DNA of 64,000 nt. It comes from Cupriavidus taiwanensis (lineage in GTDB: Bacteria; Pseudomonadota; Gammaproteobacteria; Burkholderiales; Burkholderiaceae). The translations under genes were made by a program, and so were the position numbers. Positions 54,408 through 64,000 of this stretch are shown here, in pieces. Numbering within the stretch: the first letter of the stretch is position 1; every line of letters begins with the position of its first letter. The notes under the pieces are model-generated. The model had not been told where the DNA came from. It saw nothing but the letters and a program-made list of their open reading frames with translations, and ran no database searches. The stretch is from positions 248,001 to 312,000 of the forward strand of contig NZ_LT984803.1 of assembly GCF_900250115.1 (NCBI RefSeq), given 5' to 3'.

Positions 54408-56687
54408 CCCGAACTGTTACATTGTTGCGAGGAGTCAGATAATCCTGTGTCGCACCGACTTCAGTAGTATCAAGCAAAATTCGCCTCGCATATTGCGCAT
54501 AGGCTTGCCTTTCATAATACCCATTTCCACCCCCATTTACGAGCACGCTTACCCTCCCAATTGTTCGAGGACTAAAATCATCATCCGCTGCCCGGTTTAT
54601 GTTAATTTCGGCACCTGACTTGCTCAGGTATTTTCTAACCCAGTAGAATCCCCCGCTATCACAAGCCATGAACGCATCAGTTTCAACTACATTGGGGTCG
54701 AAGCGGGGCGCCCAACGCTTCGGGATACCGGCTACTTTCAAAATACGCGCATCAGCATCCCGGACAGTCGGATCCCACCAGTAATGATTCGAGTCGACCC
54801 CGATTCTCCGACATAGGCACCTCGGTGCAAGGGGAGGTTCCGAAACTGCCCGTAGCTTTCGTAGTTTCCAGCCCACGTTAGCTGCATGATTCCGCGACCA
54901 TAGAAGGCGGCATAGTACTCCGCCATCGGAATCCTACGATCGGGCGCTCCTCTGCCATACTCGTATACCACTTGCCAGCGATCCGTCTCAATGATCGTCT
55001 GGGCAAAGAAATGTGCAAATCTATGGCGCGCAGAGCTGATTCCGTATTTCCTCGCTACTAGGTTCAAATGCAGTGCATAAGCTTGTAGACGAGTTGTAGC
55101 AGCGGCACGGCTGACCTGCCCGACGTTTGAGGCAGTCCTAAGCTGGCCGTGCTGCGTGTAAGAAATACGTCTGGGGATCAGTCGCGCCAGTTCCGGAAGG
55201 GATAGCCACCCGCACTTTCGAAACGCTCTAATAAACTCGCGTGGATTGAAGTGCCAATGTGTGTTCGGCAATGCCCGCTCTCCGACTGGCTGGCCCTCTG
55301 CGTTATATTGCGGAAGGTGCAAGTTAGCTTGCTGCCAAAACGCAAGGGCTTCGATATGACTTCGCAAGCGGGCAAACTGTTCTTCTTGCAACGGCTTGGG
55401 GTTACTTGGGCTCGGCGTCTTCAACCAGCCCCGTCGACCTTCTATCGTGGCAGCCTCCCATTCGGTGGGTAGTTTGCAGATCAGGGTCTTTAGGAATGAC
55501 TGAATGGCAGGCGCATCAAGGCGTGCATGCACCTCATCCGCAGTAATGGTGCCATCACGATTTACGTCCACGGCCCGCATGATAGTCGCATCGTTGCATA
55601 GACTGTCTCCGTCGATGTCAGTGATGAGAAGCCATCCGCGCCAGTGCGGGAAGTCAGCGTCGCTGAATTTGTGTACGCCTTGAGCGTTGAGATTGACCCA
55701 GCCCGTACCAGCCGGCGTACGAATCAGCCTCCAGTGCGGTACGTCCACCGGGACAAGAGGATCAGGACCGACTACCCTTCCAAAGCGCAGCAGTTCGAAC
55801 ACGGCACTGGGTGCAGGTCGCGCATTCGCTGGGTATGCTTCGCTGATTTCGGTGGCATGCCGGTAGATGTCGTACTCAGCATCTGGGATGGGCAAGGCTT
55901 CTCCCAGCGGTGCGCCTGCCAGCCGATACGTCGTCACATACGCGTGGCCGCGAGTACTTTCTGTTCCTTCGCCTTCCGCATACCGCAATCCTACAATCAG
56001 TTCCTCCCCAAGCGGAGCACCTCCTGGTGGCCTGGACTGAATCCGTGGAGGACATTGAGCATATACCGGTGTGGTTTCAGCGAGGTGAAAGTAAAGCTCG
56101 CCAAAGATTGCGTCGCTGCGGCCGTCTGCCGTCAATTGAACAATGCCGCTGTCTCGCCCAATGAGTTGTCTCAGGTTCGCATCGTCGCAAATAATCTCAA
56201 AATGGATTTGATGCGGCTGTCCCCGGATATATCCCGCTTGGCCCAACTCATCCTTGCGGTGAATCCTCCGGCCCGGTTGCACGGTGGCGCGCAATGTGTG
56301 CATATGCATATACACGGACAAGAACACTACTCGCGTGGGTATGCTGCTCTGGCGTGCAGCGCCGGTTTCCGTCTCGTGCCGGATGACTACCACACCATCA
56401 CTTGTCCTGCCTTGATAGCCCAGTGGTGCTTCAGGAGTTGGTGCTGCGGGTGGCTCCGTCGACCCGCGCCGATATACAACTATCCCATCTGCAATGGCGC
56501 GAACGGGCTCTACTCCTCCATCGCTGCGGGCCGGTGCGCGGAGGTGCAGCCCACCATGCCAGCTGAGTTTATAACTGACAGGATAGGCACCGTTGCCGGG
56601 CTCACCACCGGGCATGGCCGTATCGATCCATTGATTCTCAGTCTGGCTGGATACTCGTGGTGGCAGGAAAGGAGGGCTTATCAGCAT
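54385..56687 (-). pseudogene. T6SS peptidoglycan hydrolase effector (M23-like plus GH19-like), frameshifted
   Basis: The frame opened at 56687 (MLISPPFLPP, preceded by AAGGTG, 19 bases after the vgrG stop) reads for ~625 family-like residues to about 54810. It then continues in the -1 frame down to 54385, with an early stop at 54738 in the first frame. Domains: a variant M23-type metallopeptidase region (HGGLHL near 44, HQIHFEI near 159-165), a middle region with an EF-hand-like DVNRDGTITADE (near 370), and a C-terminal GH19 lysozyme/chitinase-like domain (FFAQTIIETDRW, YGRGIMQLTWAGNYESYG) whose end (NHYWWDP, ACDSGGFYWVRKYL) lies in the shifted frame. A missing base near 54803-54815 would explain the break. 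It may be inactive or rescued by frameshifting. Confidence 0.75.
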
Positions 56688-56706
56688 TGGGCACCTTATT
56701 TCTCGA

Positions 56707-59158
56707 TCAAATGGAGAACGGATAGTCGTCGTCGAGAGAAAACGGCGCATCGGGAAACTGCGGAAGGGCCTGATCGATGTGCACCGGTCCCTCAAACGTT
56801 CTCTGCGCCGCCTTATAGGTAATCGGCCCCGGACATTCAAAGGTGATATTGCCGCCCTCAATCGTGATGGCCGCCCCGCCAGCGGTCGCAATACGAATGC
56901 GTTTGGCCGCGGCAAAGTCCACATTCATATTCGCCGACACGATCGTCAGGTCCTCTCGCGCTGCCAGTCTCAGCAGATGATGCTGCGCCTGGAGATCGAT
57001 ATCATCCTGGCCCGCAGTCAATTGCAGGCCGACGTTGCCCTCGCCGGGACCGGACAGCCCGGCCGCAATGCCGATCGCCTGTCCCGCATGAATGCGACCC
57101 TGCCCCGCGACGGCGACATTGTTGTCCTGCCCGCTGGCCAGCACGACGCTCTCGCCACTGGCGATCTGCAGGTCCTGTCCCGCCACCACGGCCACGCCAG
57201 CCCTGCCGTTGAGGTGAACCATCGGCTCGCCCTGGTGCGGCACCTTGCCTGGTGTGCTGGTATTGCCCTCGGCGGCATCACCCTGGGCCGCTTCTAGCGA
57301 TTGCCCATCGACCATGCCGGCTGCGGCCCTGGCGTGTTTCGTCAATGGTGACTCATCGTCCTTGCCTGTCGACAGCGCCTGGCTTTGATGGGTGGTCGCG
57401 CCATCGCTCAGCGTCCTGACCAGATCACCCGCCTGCCGCAACAGCGCAATGCCCGCAGCGTTGTCGCCGGTCGGCAGCACGCGGCCCGTGACCGCATCGC
57501 GATAGGTCGTCAGCAATAGCCCAGCCCGGCTGCGTACCGCGGCATAGCCGTCGGTGCGCAGCTCGAATCCTTGCCCCCGGAAGCTGCCGCGGCGATTGTC
57601 CTGCTGGTGAATCACATGACCGAGATTGAGCTGGGTGGCCTGTTCGCTCGTGGCCAGTTGCGTGCGCAGTTGCGCATCGGTGTCGTCGAACACCAGCTGG
57701 TTGTAGCCCTTGCCGCCATGCTCCTGGCTCTTGAACCCGGTCAGCGCGGCGTCGTTGCGGTGCCCATCCGGATCGGCACCCATGCCGTGCCACGCCGGGC
57801 TGTTGCCGCCGGCAAGGTTGCCTTGTGCGCTCGGCTGGCTGTCGGAGCTCATCGCATAGAGGCCGCTGGCGTCATACGGCTGGGAGAACGTGGTGGCGGC
57901 CATTGACTTGCCGCCCGGCGTGGGCGCGATGCCGGCTTCGCCCTGGCCGTTGTACAGCGCGCCGATCACGAACGGCTGGTCGATATCGTTGTCGGCAAAC
58001 TTGACCAGCACCTCCTGGCCGATGCGCGGCAGCCATTGCCAGCCCATGCCGGCCCCCGCCTGGCGCTGTGCCACGCGCAGCCAGCGGCTGCTGCGATCGT
58101 CGGCGCGCGCGCCGCGCTGCCACGGGAAGCGCACGCGGATCTGCCCGCGCGGGCTGGCGTGGTGTTCGGCGCTGCCGTCCGGCTGCGTCTGACCGTCCGG
58201 TCCGACCACGATTGCGGTATGCACGCCCAGCGGGGTAGCTCGGCTGTACAGGCGCGGGCAATCGCCCTCCAGCACGGCGGCGCGCCACGGCCGACGCGCA
58301 TCGAAGGCACGGAAGAGCGCCGCATGGCCGTGTTCCCGAGCTGCCGCCAGCAGGGCTGGGGTCGGCAACAGCCGCTCGGCCGCGTCGTCGAAGAAGCTGC
58401 GCATCAGCCCGGCGGTGATTGCTGCCACCGACTGCGGCACGGGTTTCACAGATCAACTGCTGGATGGCGTCGGCCGATTTCTGGCTATGCGCGCGGTGGT
58501 AGCGGATACCGCCGCCAACCGCCGATTCGGAGTCTTCTGGCAATTGCGCGCTGTCGGCAAAGATCACTACGGCATGGCCGAAGGGCGCTTCGTCGTCTTC
58601 CACCACGGTATATCCGAGACCGGCTTCGGCCAGCAGGCGCGACAAGAATTGGTAGTCGGTCTCGCGGAATTGCGCGATGTGGTCGCGTTCACCGAACGCG
58701 GCGATGCGGGCTTCGGCTCCGGCGGCGTAACGCCAATGCGCATACGGCGCATAGTCCTGCAGAACGGCTTCGATGATGCTGTCGAGCGTGCGGTTCTGGA
58801 ACACCTGACTGTCGCGCTGCTGCGTGGTCAGCCACAGCCAGGGGATCACGGTCAGGCGATAGCGCGCGAGGCTGCCGTCGGCACCAAGCTTCTCGGCCTG
58901 CCGGATCAGGCCGGTGCGGCGTGACTGGCCACCGCCGGCGAGCGTAGTCAGCAACGTGACGCGCTGCCCCATCAGACTGTCCAGCGCGATATCGACATTG
59001 GCGCTGACCGCAACGATGCGCCATTCGAACAGCGCCGAGATGGCTTCACGGCCGATCCAGGCTTCGACCGCTAGTTCGCGGATAACACCCTCGCCTTCGA
59101 GTGCAAACAAGCGATGGGCCGCGCTGAAGAGCTGCTGGTAAAGGGTAGCTGCATCCAT
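56707..59158 (-). pseudogene. vgrG: T6SS spike protein VgrG (TssI), internally deleted and frameshifted
   Basis: The N-terminal part starts MDAATLYQQLFSAAHRLFALEGEG at 59158 (residues about 1-225, Gp27-like). The C-terminal part (58450 to 56707) reads in another frame: IRVRFPWQRG and RIGQEVLVKFADNDIDQP (Gp5/OB-fold), then the Gp5 repeat/DUF2345 region with HNGRAGVAVVAGQD-like repeats and a C-terminal tail DDDYPFSI. The frame changes near 58435-58456, where SADAIQQLICETR meets KPVPQSVAAITAGL. The whole gene (817 codons) is shorter than related VgrGs (roughly 900-1000) and the part usually found between these segments is missing, so a deletion probably caused the shift. It precedes the effector it should carry. 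Confidence 0.78.
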
Positions 59159-59416
59159 TCGCTTTCCGAACTCCCTGCGTCCATCGCAACACATCGTGCC
59201 ATCAGAATAAATGGCAAATATGTCAAAAATAGTTCGCAGTATTCTAGAGCCGTGCGTTAATGCCGGGCAGCGGAAAATTCTGCGTATGCAGCAGCCGCGC
59301 CTGCCGCATGCAGGACGGCCGTGCGGGCAGCGCGATAGGGAGAAGCGGGAGAGCGGCCGCGGCCACGCTGGCGCCTGGCAGCGCCGGCCGCATCGTTCAG
59401 CGGCGAAGTGCGGGGC

Positions 59417-60181
59417 TCAGTGGCCGCCGCACACCGGACAATCCGGCGTGCGCGCCAGCCGCATGGTGGTCCATTCCATCGATAGCGCATTGACCATCAG
59501 CAGTCGGCCGGCGAGGCTGTCGCCCACGTCGGCAAGCAGCTTGAGGGCCTCGGCTGCCTGCACCGTGCCGACCATGCCGACCAGCGGCGCGAACACGCCC
59601 ATGGTGGCGCAGGCGACTTCCGGCGCGGGTTCGGCCGGCGGGAACAGGCAGGCGTAGCAAGGCGCGTCGGGCTGGCGGCGGTCGAACACGCTGATCTGGC
59701 CGTCGAAGCGCAGCGCGGCGCCGGAGACCAGCGGGACCTTGTGACGCACGCAGGCGCGGTTGACGGCCTGGCGCGTGGCGAAGTTGTCGCAGCAGTCCAG
59801 CACCACGCTGGCCGATGCCACCAGCTGGTCCAGTTCGGCATCGCCCACGCGTGCCGGCACCGTGACGATGTCCAGGCCGGGGTTGATGCGCAGCATGCCT
59901 TCGCGGGCGGAGTCGACCTTGGGCCGGCCCACGTTGGCGGTGGTGTGGATGATCTGGCGCTGCAGGTTGGTCAGGTCGACCTCGTCGTTGTCGACCACGG
60001 TGATGCGGCCGACGCCGGCCGAGGCCAGGAAGGGCAGGGCGGCGGCGCCGAGGCCGCCGGCGCCGATCACCACGGCATGACCAGCCAGCAGGCGCCGCTG
60101 GCCTTCGATGCCCAGCTCGTCGAGCAGGATGTGGCGCGAATAGCGCAGCAGTTGTTCGTCGTCGAGGCCGTCGTCACTCAT
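59417..60181 (-). CDS. moeB: MoeB/ThiF-family adenylyltransferase
   Basis: A 254-residue E1-like enzyme. The nucleotide-binding GAGGLGAAALP is at 40-50. Next come DNDEVDLTNLQRQI and the zinc Cys pairs CYAC (in APCYACLFPP) and CPVC (in TPDCPVCGGH). MoeB adenylates the C-terminus of MoaD for molybdopterin synthesis; ThiF members act on ThiS. I chose the ATG at 60181. It lies downstream of ctpA on the same strand, with two repeats between. Confidence 0.88.
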   Translation of the reverse strand: MSDDGLDDEQLLRYSRHILLDELGIEGQRRLLAGHAVVIGAGGLGAAALPFLASAGVGRITVVDNDEVDLTNLQRQIIHTTANVGRPKVDSAREGMLRINPGLDIVTVPARVGDAELDQLVASASVVLDCCDNFATRQAVNRACVRHKVPLVSGAALRFDGQISVFDRRQPDAPCYACLFPPAEPAPEVACATMGVFAPLVGMVGTVQAAEALKLLADVGDSLAGRLLMVNALSMEWTTMRLARTPDCPVCGGH

Positions 60182-60262
60182 GATGGGATCCTTGCGCGAG
60201 TGCGAAGAGGAGGGCGGTGTTGGGTGCGCCAAAGCCGCCCGAGCTACCCCAAGAAAGGTGTT

Positions 60263-60302
60263 CTCCCTCTCCCCTCATGGGGAGAGGGCCGGGGTGAGGG
60301 GT
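60263..60302. repeat. Palindromic intergenic repeat, copy 8 (divergent)
   Basis: CTCCCTCTCCCC TCAT GGGGAGAGGG followed by CCGGGGTGAGGGG, a diverged copy in the moeB-ctpA gap. Confidence 0.65.
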
Positions 60303-60371
60303 GGTTTAGCGAGGAGTCTCATCAGGCAGGGCCAACGGTGTAAACGCACTGGCCCGGCCGTTGACGCGCCT

Positions 60372-60414
60372 GCCCTCACCCCCTGCCCCTCGCCCGCACG
60401 CGGGAGAGGGGAGC
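60372..60414. repeat. Palindromic intergenic repeat, copy 9
   Basis: Begins GCCCTCACCCCCTGCCCC and ends GCGGGAGAGGGGAGC, a variant extended copy inverted relative to copy 8. Confidence 0.75.
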
Positions 60415-60446
60415 AAACCGACGGCCTGTCTAAGGCTGCAAGCGTG

Positions 60447-62054
60447 TCACGGTGCCTTGCCGGTCGGCGTGCCCAGCGGCTCGCCGATCGGCGCGCTGGC
60501 CGGCGGCTGCTTGCCGGGGGCCGGCGCGGCCGGCTTGGCGGCCGGTGCGCTGGCGCCCCTGGCGCCGCTCTTGCCCGAAGGCTTTGCCGCCTTGCCGTTG
60601 TCGGCCGGCGGGTTCGTTTCCAGCCTGGACTTGGAGCGCTTGACCGGCTGCCCGTTGAGCTGGGCGATGGCCTGCTGCAGCATGAAGTCGTCGGCCGAGC
60701 CGAATTCCACCGGCTTCTTGCGGCGCTCTTTTTCGCGCTCTTCCGGCGTCTTCTTCGCGTTCTCTTCTTCCAGGCGGCGCAGTTCCTCGACGCGGCGCTG
60801 CTCGCGCTCGGTCATCTCCGGTTCTTCCGATTCCTGCTTGTTGTGCAGGTGGCGCTCGGTGTCGATCTCGCGCGTGATCAGTGCGTCGTCCGGATCGCCT
60901 TCGGGGTTCTGGTCGACCGGGATATCCGGGCGGATGCCCTTGGCCTGGATCGACTTGCCGCTCGGCGTGTAGTAGTACGCGATGGTCAGCTTGATCCCGG
61001 TGTCGTTGGTGAGCGGGCGCACGGTCTGCACCGAGCCCTTGCCGAAGGTGGTCTTGCCCATGATCTGGGCGCGATGGTGGTCCTGCAGCGCGCCGGCCAC
61101 GATCTCGGAGGCCGAGGCCGAGTAGGCGTTGGTCAGCACCACCATCGGGATCTTCTTGTAGAGCGCTGGCAGGTCCTTGAGCGGATCGTCTTCCAGCGAC
61201 GACAGGCGGTAATTGTTGTACGAAGCCTTGTACACGCGCTTGGCGTCGGGAACCTGGCCGTTGGTCGACACCACCGTGGCGTCTTCCGGCAGGAACGCCG
61301 CGGCCACGCCGACCGCGCCCTGCAGCACGCCGCCGCCGTTGTTGCGCAGGTCCAGCACCAGGCCCTTCATGTTGGGGTTCTTCTGCGCCAGCTCGGTGAG
61401 CTTGCGCGCCAGGTCGGAAATGGTGCGTTCCTGGAAGCTGGTCAGGCGGATCCAGCCGATATTGTTGTCCAGCATCTTGGCCTTGACCGACTGCACGCGG
61501 ATTTCGGCGCGCGTGATCGAGACCGGGAAGGTGCGTTCCTCGCTCTTGCGGTAGATCGTCAGCGTGACCTTGGTGCCGGGCTCGCCGCGCATGCGCTTGA
61601 CCGCCTGCTCGAGCGGCAGGCCGCGCACGGGCTTGTCATCGATGCGGGTGATCAGGTCGCCGGGCTGGATGCCGGCGCGGAAGGCGGGCGTGTCCTCGAT
61701 CGGGTTGATCACCTTGACCAGCCCTTCTTCCTGCGAGATCTCGATGCCAAGGCCGGCAAAGCGGCCGCGCGTGCCTTCCTGCAGTTCCTTGAAATCCTTC
61801 TCGTCGAGGTAGGACGAATGCGGATCCAGGCTGGCGACCATGCCCTTGATGGCTTCGGTCAGCAGCTTCTTGTCATCGACCGGCTCCACGTACTCGCGCT
61901 TGATCTGCCCGAAGATATCGGCCATCAGCCGCAGTTGGTCCAGCGGCAGGGGCCCCGATGAATTCTGCGCGGTCGCCGAAATCTGCAGCGTGGCGAGCAC
62001 GCCGGCGACGAGGCCGACAGAAACTAGGCTGATGTTCTTGAGCGTCTTGCGCAT
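60447..62054 (-). CDS. ctpA: C-terminal processing peptidase CtpA (S41 family)
   Basis: A 535-residue exported serine protease. A signal peptide (about 1-30) is followed by a PDZ domain (about 95-180, GRFAGLGIEISQEEGLVKVI when read as GRFAGLGIE and ISQEEGLVKVI) and the S41 catalytic core with Ser in NAYSASASEIVAGAL and Lys in GKTTFGKGSVQT. The C-terminal ~110 residues are charged then Ala/Pro-rich and probably disordered. It trims or degrades periplasmic proteins. Located between gpmA and moeB, all leftward. Confidence 0.92.
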   Translation of the reverse strand: MRKTLKNISLVSVGLVAGVLATLQISATAQNSSGPLPLDQLRLMADIFGQIKREYVEPVDDKKLLTEAIKGMVASLDPHSSYLDEKDFKELQEGTRGRFAGLGIEISQEEGLVKVINPIEDTPAFRAGIQPGDLITRIDDKPVRGLPLEQAVKRMRGEPGTKVTLTIYRKSEERTFPVSITRAEIRVQSVKAKMLDNNIGWIRLTSFQERTISDLARKLTELAQKNPNMKGLVLDLRNNGGGVLQGAVGVAAAFLPEDATVVSTNGQVPDAKRVYKASYNNYRLSSLEDDPLKDLPALYKKIPMVVLTNAYSASASEIVAGALQDHHRAQIMGKTTFGKGSVQTVRPLTNDTGIKLTIAYYYTPSGKSIQAKGIRPDIPVDQNPEGDPDDALITREIDTERHLHNKQESEEPEMTEREQRRVEELRRLEEENAKKTPEEREKERRKKPVEFGSADDFMLQQAIAQLNGQPVKRSKSRLETNPPADNGKAAKPSGKSGARGASAPAAKPAAPAPGKQPPASAPIGEPLGTPTGKAP

Positions 62055-62232
62055 GAGGGCTGCCTGAACTTGTACGCGAAGTACGGGTGTACGGTATGGG
62101 GATTATGCCGGCTGCGGCCGCCCGGCGCCGGGCGGTTTGCCGACAGTATAAGTGCGAGTGGAGAAATGGGCCTGTCCCGTCCCGGCTCAGGGTGGGCGGC
62201 CGCACATCCGTGCGCGGCCGCCCGGACGGACC

Positions 62233-62979
62233 TCAGCGTGCCTTGCCCTGGCTGGCCACGGCCGCGAGCGAGGCGGCGATGGCTTCCTGGTCACCCAGGT
62301 AGTAGTGGCGCAGGGGGCGCAGGTCGGCGTCGAGCTCGTAGACGAGGGGGGTGCCGTTGGGGATATTGAGGCCGACGATGTCGTCATCCGAAATCTGGTC
62401 CAGGTATTTCACCAGCGCGCGGATGCTGTTGCCATGGGCGGCGATGACCACGCGCTTGCCGGATTGGATGTCGGGGGCGATGGATTCGTTCCACAACGGC
62501 ATCACGCGGGCCACGGTGTCCTTCAGGCACTCGGTCAGCGGGATTTCGTTGCGCGGCACGCCGGCGTAGCGCGGATCGTCGTACGACGCGCGCGGATCGG
62601 TCGGCTCGAGCGCGGGCGGCGGCGTGTCGTAGCTGCGGCGCCATACCAGCACCTGCTCGTCGCCGAACTTGGCCGCGGTCTCGGCCTTGTTCAGGCCGGC
62701 CAGCGCGCCGTAATGGCGCTCGTTCAGGCGCCATTCGTTGCGCACCGGAATCCACATCAGGTCCATTTCATCCTGCACGTGCCACAGCGTGCGAATGGCG
62801 CGCTTGAGCACCGAGGTGTAGGCCACGTCGAAGCCCATCCCGGCCTCCTTGAGCAGCTTGCCGGCCTGGCGCGCCTGAGCGGCGCCGGTCTCGGTCAGGT
62901 CGACGTCGACCCAGCCGGTAAAGCGGTTTTCGAGGTTCCACGTGGATTCGCCGTGGCGGATGAGGACGAGCTTGTACAT
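62233..62979 (-). CDS. gpmA: 2,3-bisphosphoglycerate-dependent phosphoglycerate mutase
   Basis: A 248-residue glycolytic enzyme interconverting 3- and 2-phosphoglycerate. The catalytic His9 is in [14 protein letters not shown]; further motifs are [17 protein letters not shown] and the second His in [18 protein letters not shown] chose the ATG at 62979; the upstream open frame adds unrelated residues. It is divergent from the rhodanese gene. A GC-rich hairpin lies just downstream. Confidence 0.95.
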   Translation of the reverse strand: MYKLVLIRHGESTWNLENRFTGWVDVDLTETGAAQARQAGKLLKEAGMGFDVAYTSVLKRAIRTLWHVQDEMDLMWIPVRNEWRLNERHYGALAGLNKAETAAKFGDEQVLVWRRSYDTPPPALEPTDPRASYDDPRYAGVPRNEIPLTECLKDTVARVMPLWNESIAPDIQSGKRVVIAAHGNSIRALVKYLDQISDDDIVGLNIPNGTPLVYELDADLRPLRHYYLGDQEAIAASLAAVASQGKAR

Positions 62980-63132
62980 GCTGCTGCTTCCAGAGAGTAG
63001 GTAACCTGCATGCGTCCGCGCCGTCACCTGGAGGGGCTTGATGGGGATTCACTTGTGACCCCAATGTCTCAGGCAGGCGACAATGGCGGATGGCCGTGCA
63101 ACGGCAGGGCCTGGACGCCAAACCGCGTATTT

Positions 63133-63138
63133 TATAAT
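63133..63138 (+). promoter_or_regulatory. -10 hexamer of the rhodanese gene
   Basis: TATAAT with a CTGGAC -35-like element 16 bases upstream (63111-63116). It lies 31 bases before the GTG start and decides against the longer upstream frame. Confidence 0.6.
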
Positions 63139-63168
63139 GCCGCCGACCCAACCTACCGGAAAGCCAAC

Positions 63169-63582
63169 GTGAATTTCTTCGCCGACTATAACAACCTCGC
63201 CCTGATCGCCCTCGCCGTGGTGTCGGGCGGCCTGCTGGCCTGGCCCGCGATCTCGCGCAGCGCGGGCGGCAAGTCGGTCAATACGGCCACCGCGACCCAG
63301 CTGATCAACAAGCGCGGAGCCGTCGTGGTGGACATCCGCGAGCCCGCCGAGTACGCCAAGGGCCACCTGCCGCAGGCCAAGAGCGCGCCGCTGGCCGACC
63401 TGCCTTCGCGCGCGGCCGGGCTTGCAAAGGACAAGGCTGCCCCCATCATCGTGGTATGCCAGACCGGCCAGCGCTCGGGCAAGGCCCAGGCAGCGCTGAA
63501 GGAAGCCGGTTACAGTGAGATCTACGCGCTCGAGGGCGGCATTGCCGCCTGGCAGCAGGCGGGCCTGCCGCTGGTGAAGTAA
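63169..63582 (+). CDS. Membrane-anchored rhodanese-like protein
   Basis: A 137-residue protein with one N-terminal membrane span (about 8-25) and a rhodanese domain with active Cys in VVCQTGQRSGKA, flanked by VDIREPAEYAKGHLPQA and LEGGIAAWQQAGLP. It may move sulfane sulfur at the inner-membrane face. I chose the GTG at 63169 because a TATAAT -10 lies 31 bases upstream, inside the longer open frame. It is upstream of grxC, and the pair is divergent from gpmA. Confidence 0.88.
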   Translation: MNFFADYNNLALIALAVVSGGLLAWPAISRSAGGKSVNTATATQLINKRGAVVVDIREPAEYAKGHLPQAKSAPLADLPSRAAGLAKDKAAPIIVVCQTGQRSGKAQAALKEAGYSEIYALEGGIAAWQQAGLPLVK

Positions 63583-63660
63583 GCGCGGCAACCTGTCGTA
63601 ACCGTCACGGCGTGTCCCGGCCCGGCCAGGGCACGCCCATTGCATTCAAGGAGAACCCAC

Positions 63661-63918
63661 ATGGCCCGCGTCGTCATGTACAGCACCGTGGTGTGTCCGT
63701 ATTGCGTCATGGCTGAACGCCTGCTCAAGTCCCGCGGCGTGGAAACGATCGAGAAAATCCTGATCGACCGCGAACCGGGCAAGCGTGAAGAGATGATGAG
63801 CCGCACCGGGCGCCGCACCGTGCCGCAGATCTACATCGACGACACCCACGTGGGCGGCTTCGACGACCTCTCGGCGCTCGACCGCCAGGGCGGCCTGGTG
63901 CCGCTGCTGGCCGCCTGA
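63661..63918 (+). CDS. grxC: Glutaredoxin 3
   Basis: An 85-residue glutaredoxin with the dithiol active site CPYC (Cys12-Cys15) in YSTVVCPYCVMAE and the glutathione-binding TVPQIYIDDTHVGGFDDL segment. It reduces protein disulfides and glutathione adducts using glutathione. The start follows AAGGAGAACCCAC. It is 78 bases after the rhodanese gene. secB often follows in relatives, but the window ends first. Confidence 0.93.
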   Translation: MARVVMYSTVVCPYCVMAERLLKSRGVETIEKILIDREPGKREEMMSRTGRRTVPQIYIDDTHVGGFDDLSALDRQGGLVPLLAA

Positions 63919-64000
63919 GCCGTATCGCGACAGGCCTTGCGCGGAATCGTCTGATTTCCGGCAAGCAGGGTCCAGGCATCCCCCGGCGCGGGTGAATTCG

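Noticed and set aside
55644..56822. A 392-codon plus-strand frame opposite the effector
   Set aside because: No ribosome-binding site or domain; the opposite strand carries M23- and EF-hand-like motifs.
62194..62223. GC-rich hairpin after gpmA as a rho-independent terminator
   Set aside because: The 10-base stem is perfect, but no T run follows in the gpmA direction, so I do not call it.

Overview
The window looks like part of the main chromosome of a Cupriavidus species (Betaproteobacteria, Burkholderiales). I infer this from high-GC codon use, the family content (fused isobutyryl-CoA mutase IcmF, PaaH-type 3-hydroxybutyryl-CoA dehydrogenase, UbiK, a ptsM-ptsH-ptsI block, LiuR- and NagR-like operators) and a gene order that resembles chromosome 1 of C. 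necator as I remember it. No rRNA, tRNA, CRISPR array, transposase or integrase gene was found.

Layout. 1-5.7 kb: a cut-off MocR regulator, a DUF2917 gene, icmF, a HIT protein and a 3-hydroxyacyl-CoA dehydrogenase (acyl-CoA metabolism). 5.8-7.3 kb: a His-rich exported protein, DUF3293 and a Crp/Fnr regulator. 7.6-16.3 kb: a seven-gene block in which two acyl-CoA ligase-type genes flank a complete Liv-type ABC importer. 16.5-18.0 kb: DUF454 and a nitronate monooxygenase. 18.1-21.4 kb: creC, creB and a flavoprotein reductase. 21.7-26.4 kb: the dctD-dctB-dctA C4-dicarboxylate system, with a sigma-54 promoter for dctA. 26.8-31 kb: a thioredoxin-like ferredoxin, an alpha/beta hydrolase, dacC, DUF493 and rlmI. 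31-36.9 kb: an SOS-box helicase, two thioredoxin-like proteins, a lipoprotein, a LysE-type exporter and a NagR-like GntR regulator. 37.4-40.8 kb: zwf, comM/yifB and ubiK. 41-44 kb: a sigma-54-driven porin-glnK-amtB operon. 44.2-49.4 kb: a candidate small RNA, gshA-gshB and ptsM-ptsH-ptsI. 49.5-52.8 kb: a Fur box with bfd and bfr, then selD-selU. 52.8-59.2 kb: an orphan type VI secretion (T6SS) vgrG/effector/immunity island with locally lower GC and two broken genes. 59.4-64 kb: moeB, ctpA, gpmA, a rhodanese and grxC.

How it works together. Most of the window is housekeeping or nutrient-uptake DNA whose regulators can be read from promoter sequence: sigma-54 with DctD, sigma-54 with probable NtrC, LexA, Fur, a LiuR-like site and a NagR-like site. 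The general PTS proteins are present without any sugar permease, next to a NagR-like regulator that has no nag genes beside it. The least ordinary part is the T6SS island. Its VgrG has apparently lost an internal segment and changed frame. Its cargo, an M23-like plus GH19-like peptidoglycan hydrolase, is also frameshifted. It is followed by a Cys-rich lipoprotein (candidate immunity) and a Tli4-like immunity protein without its usual lipase partner. A family of palindromic intergenic repeats, at least nine copies, is spread through the window.
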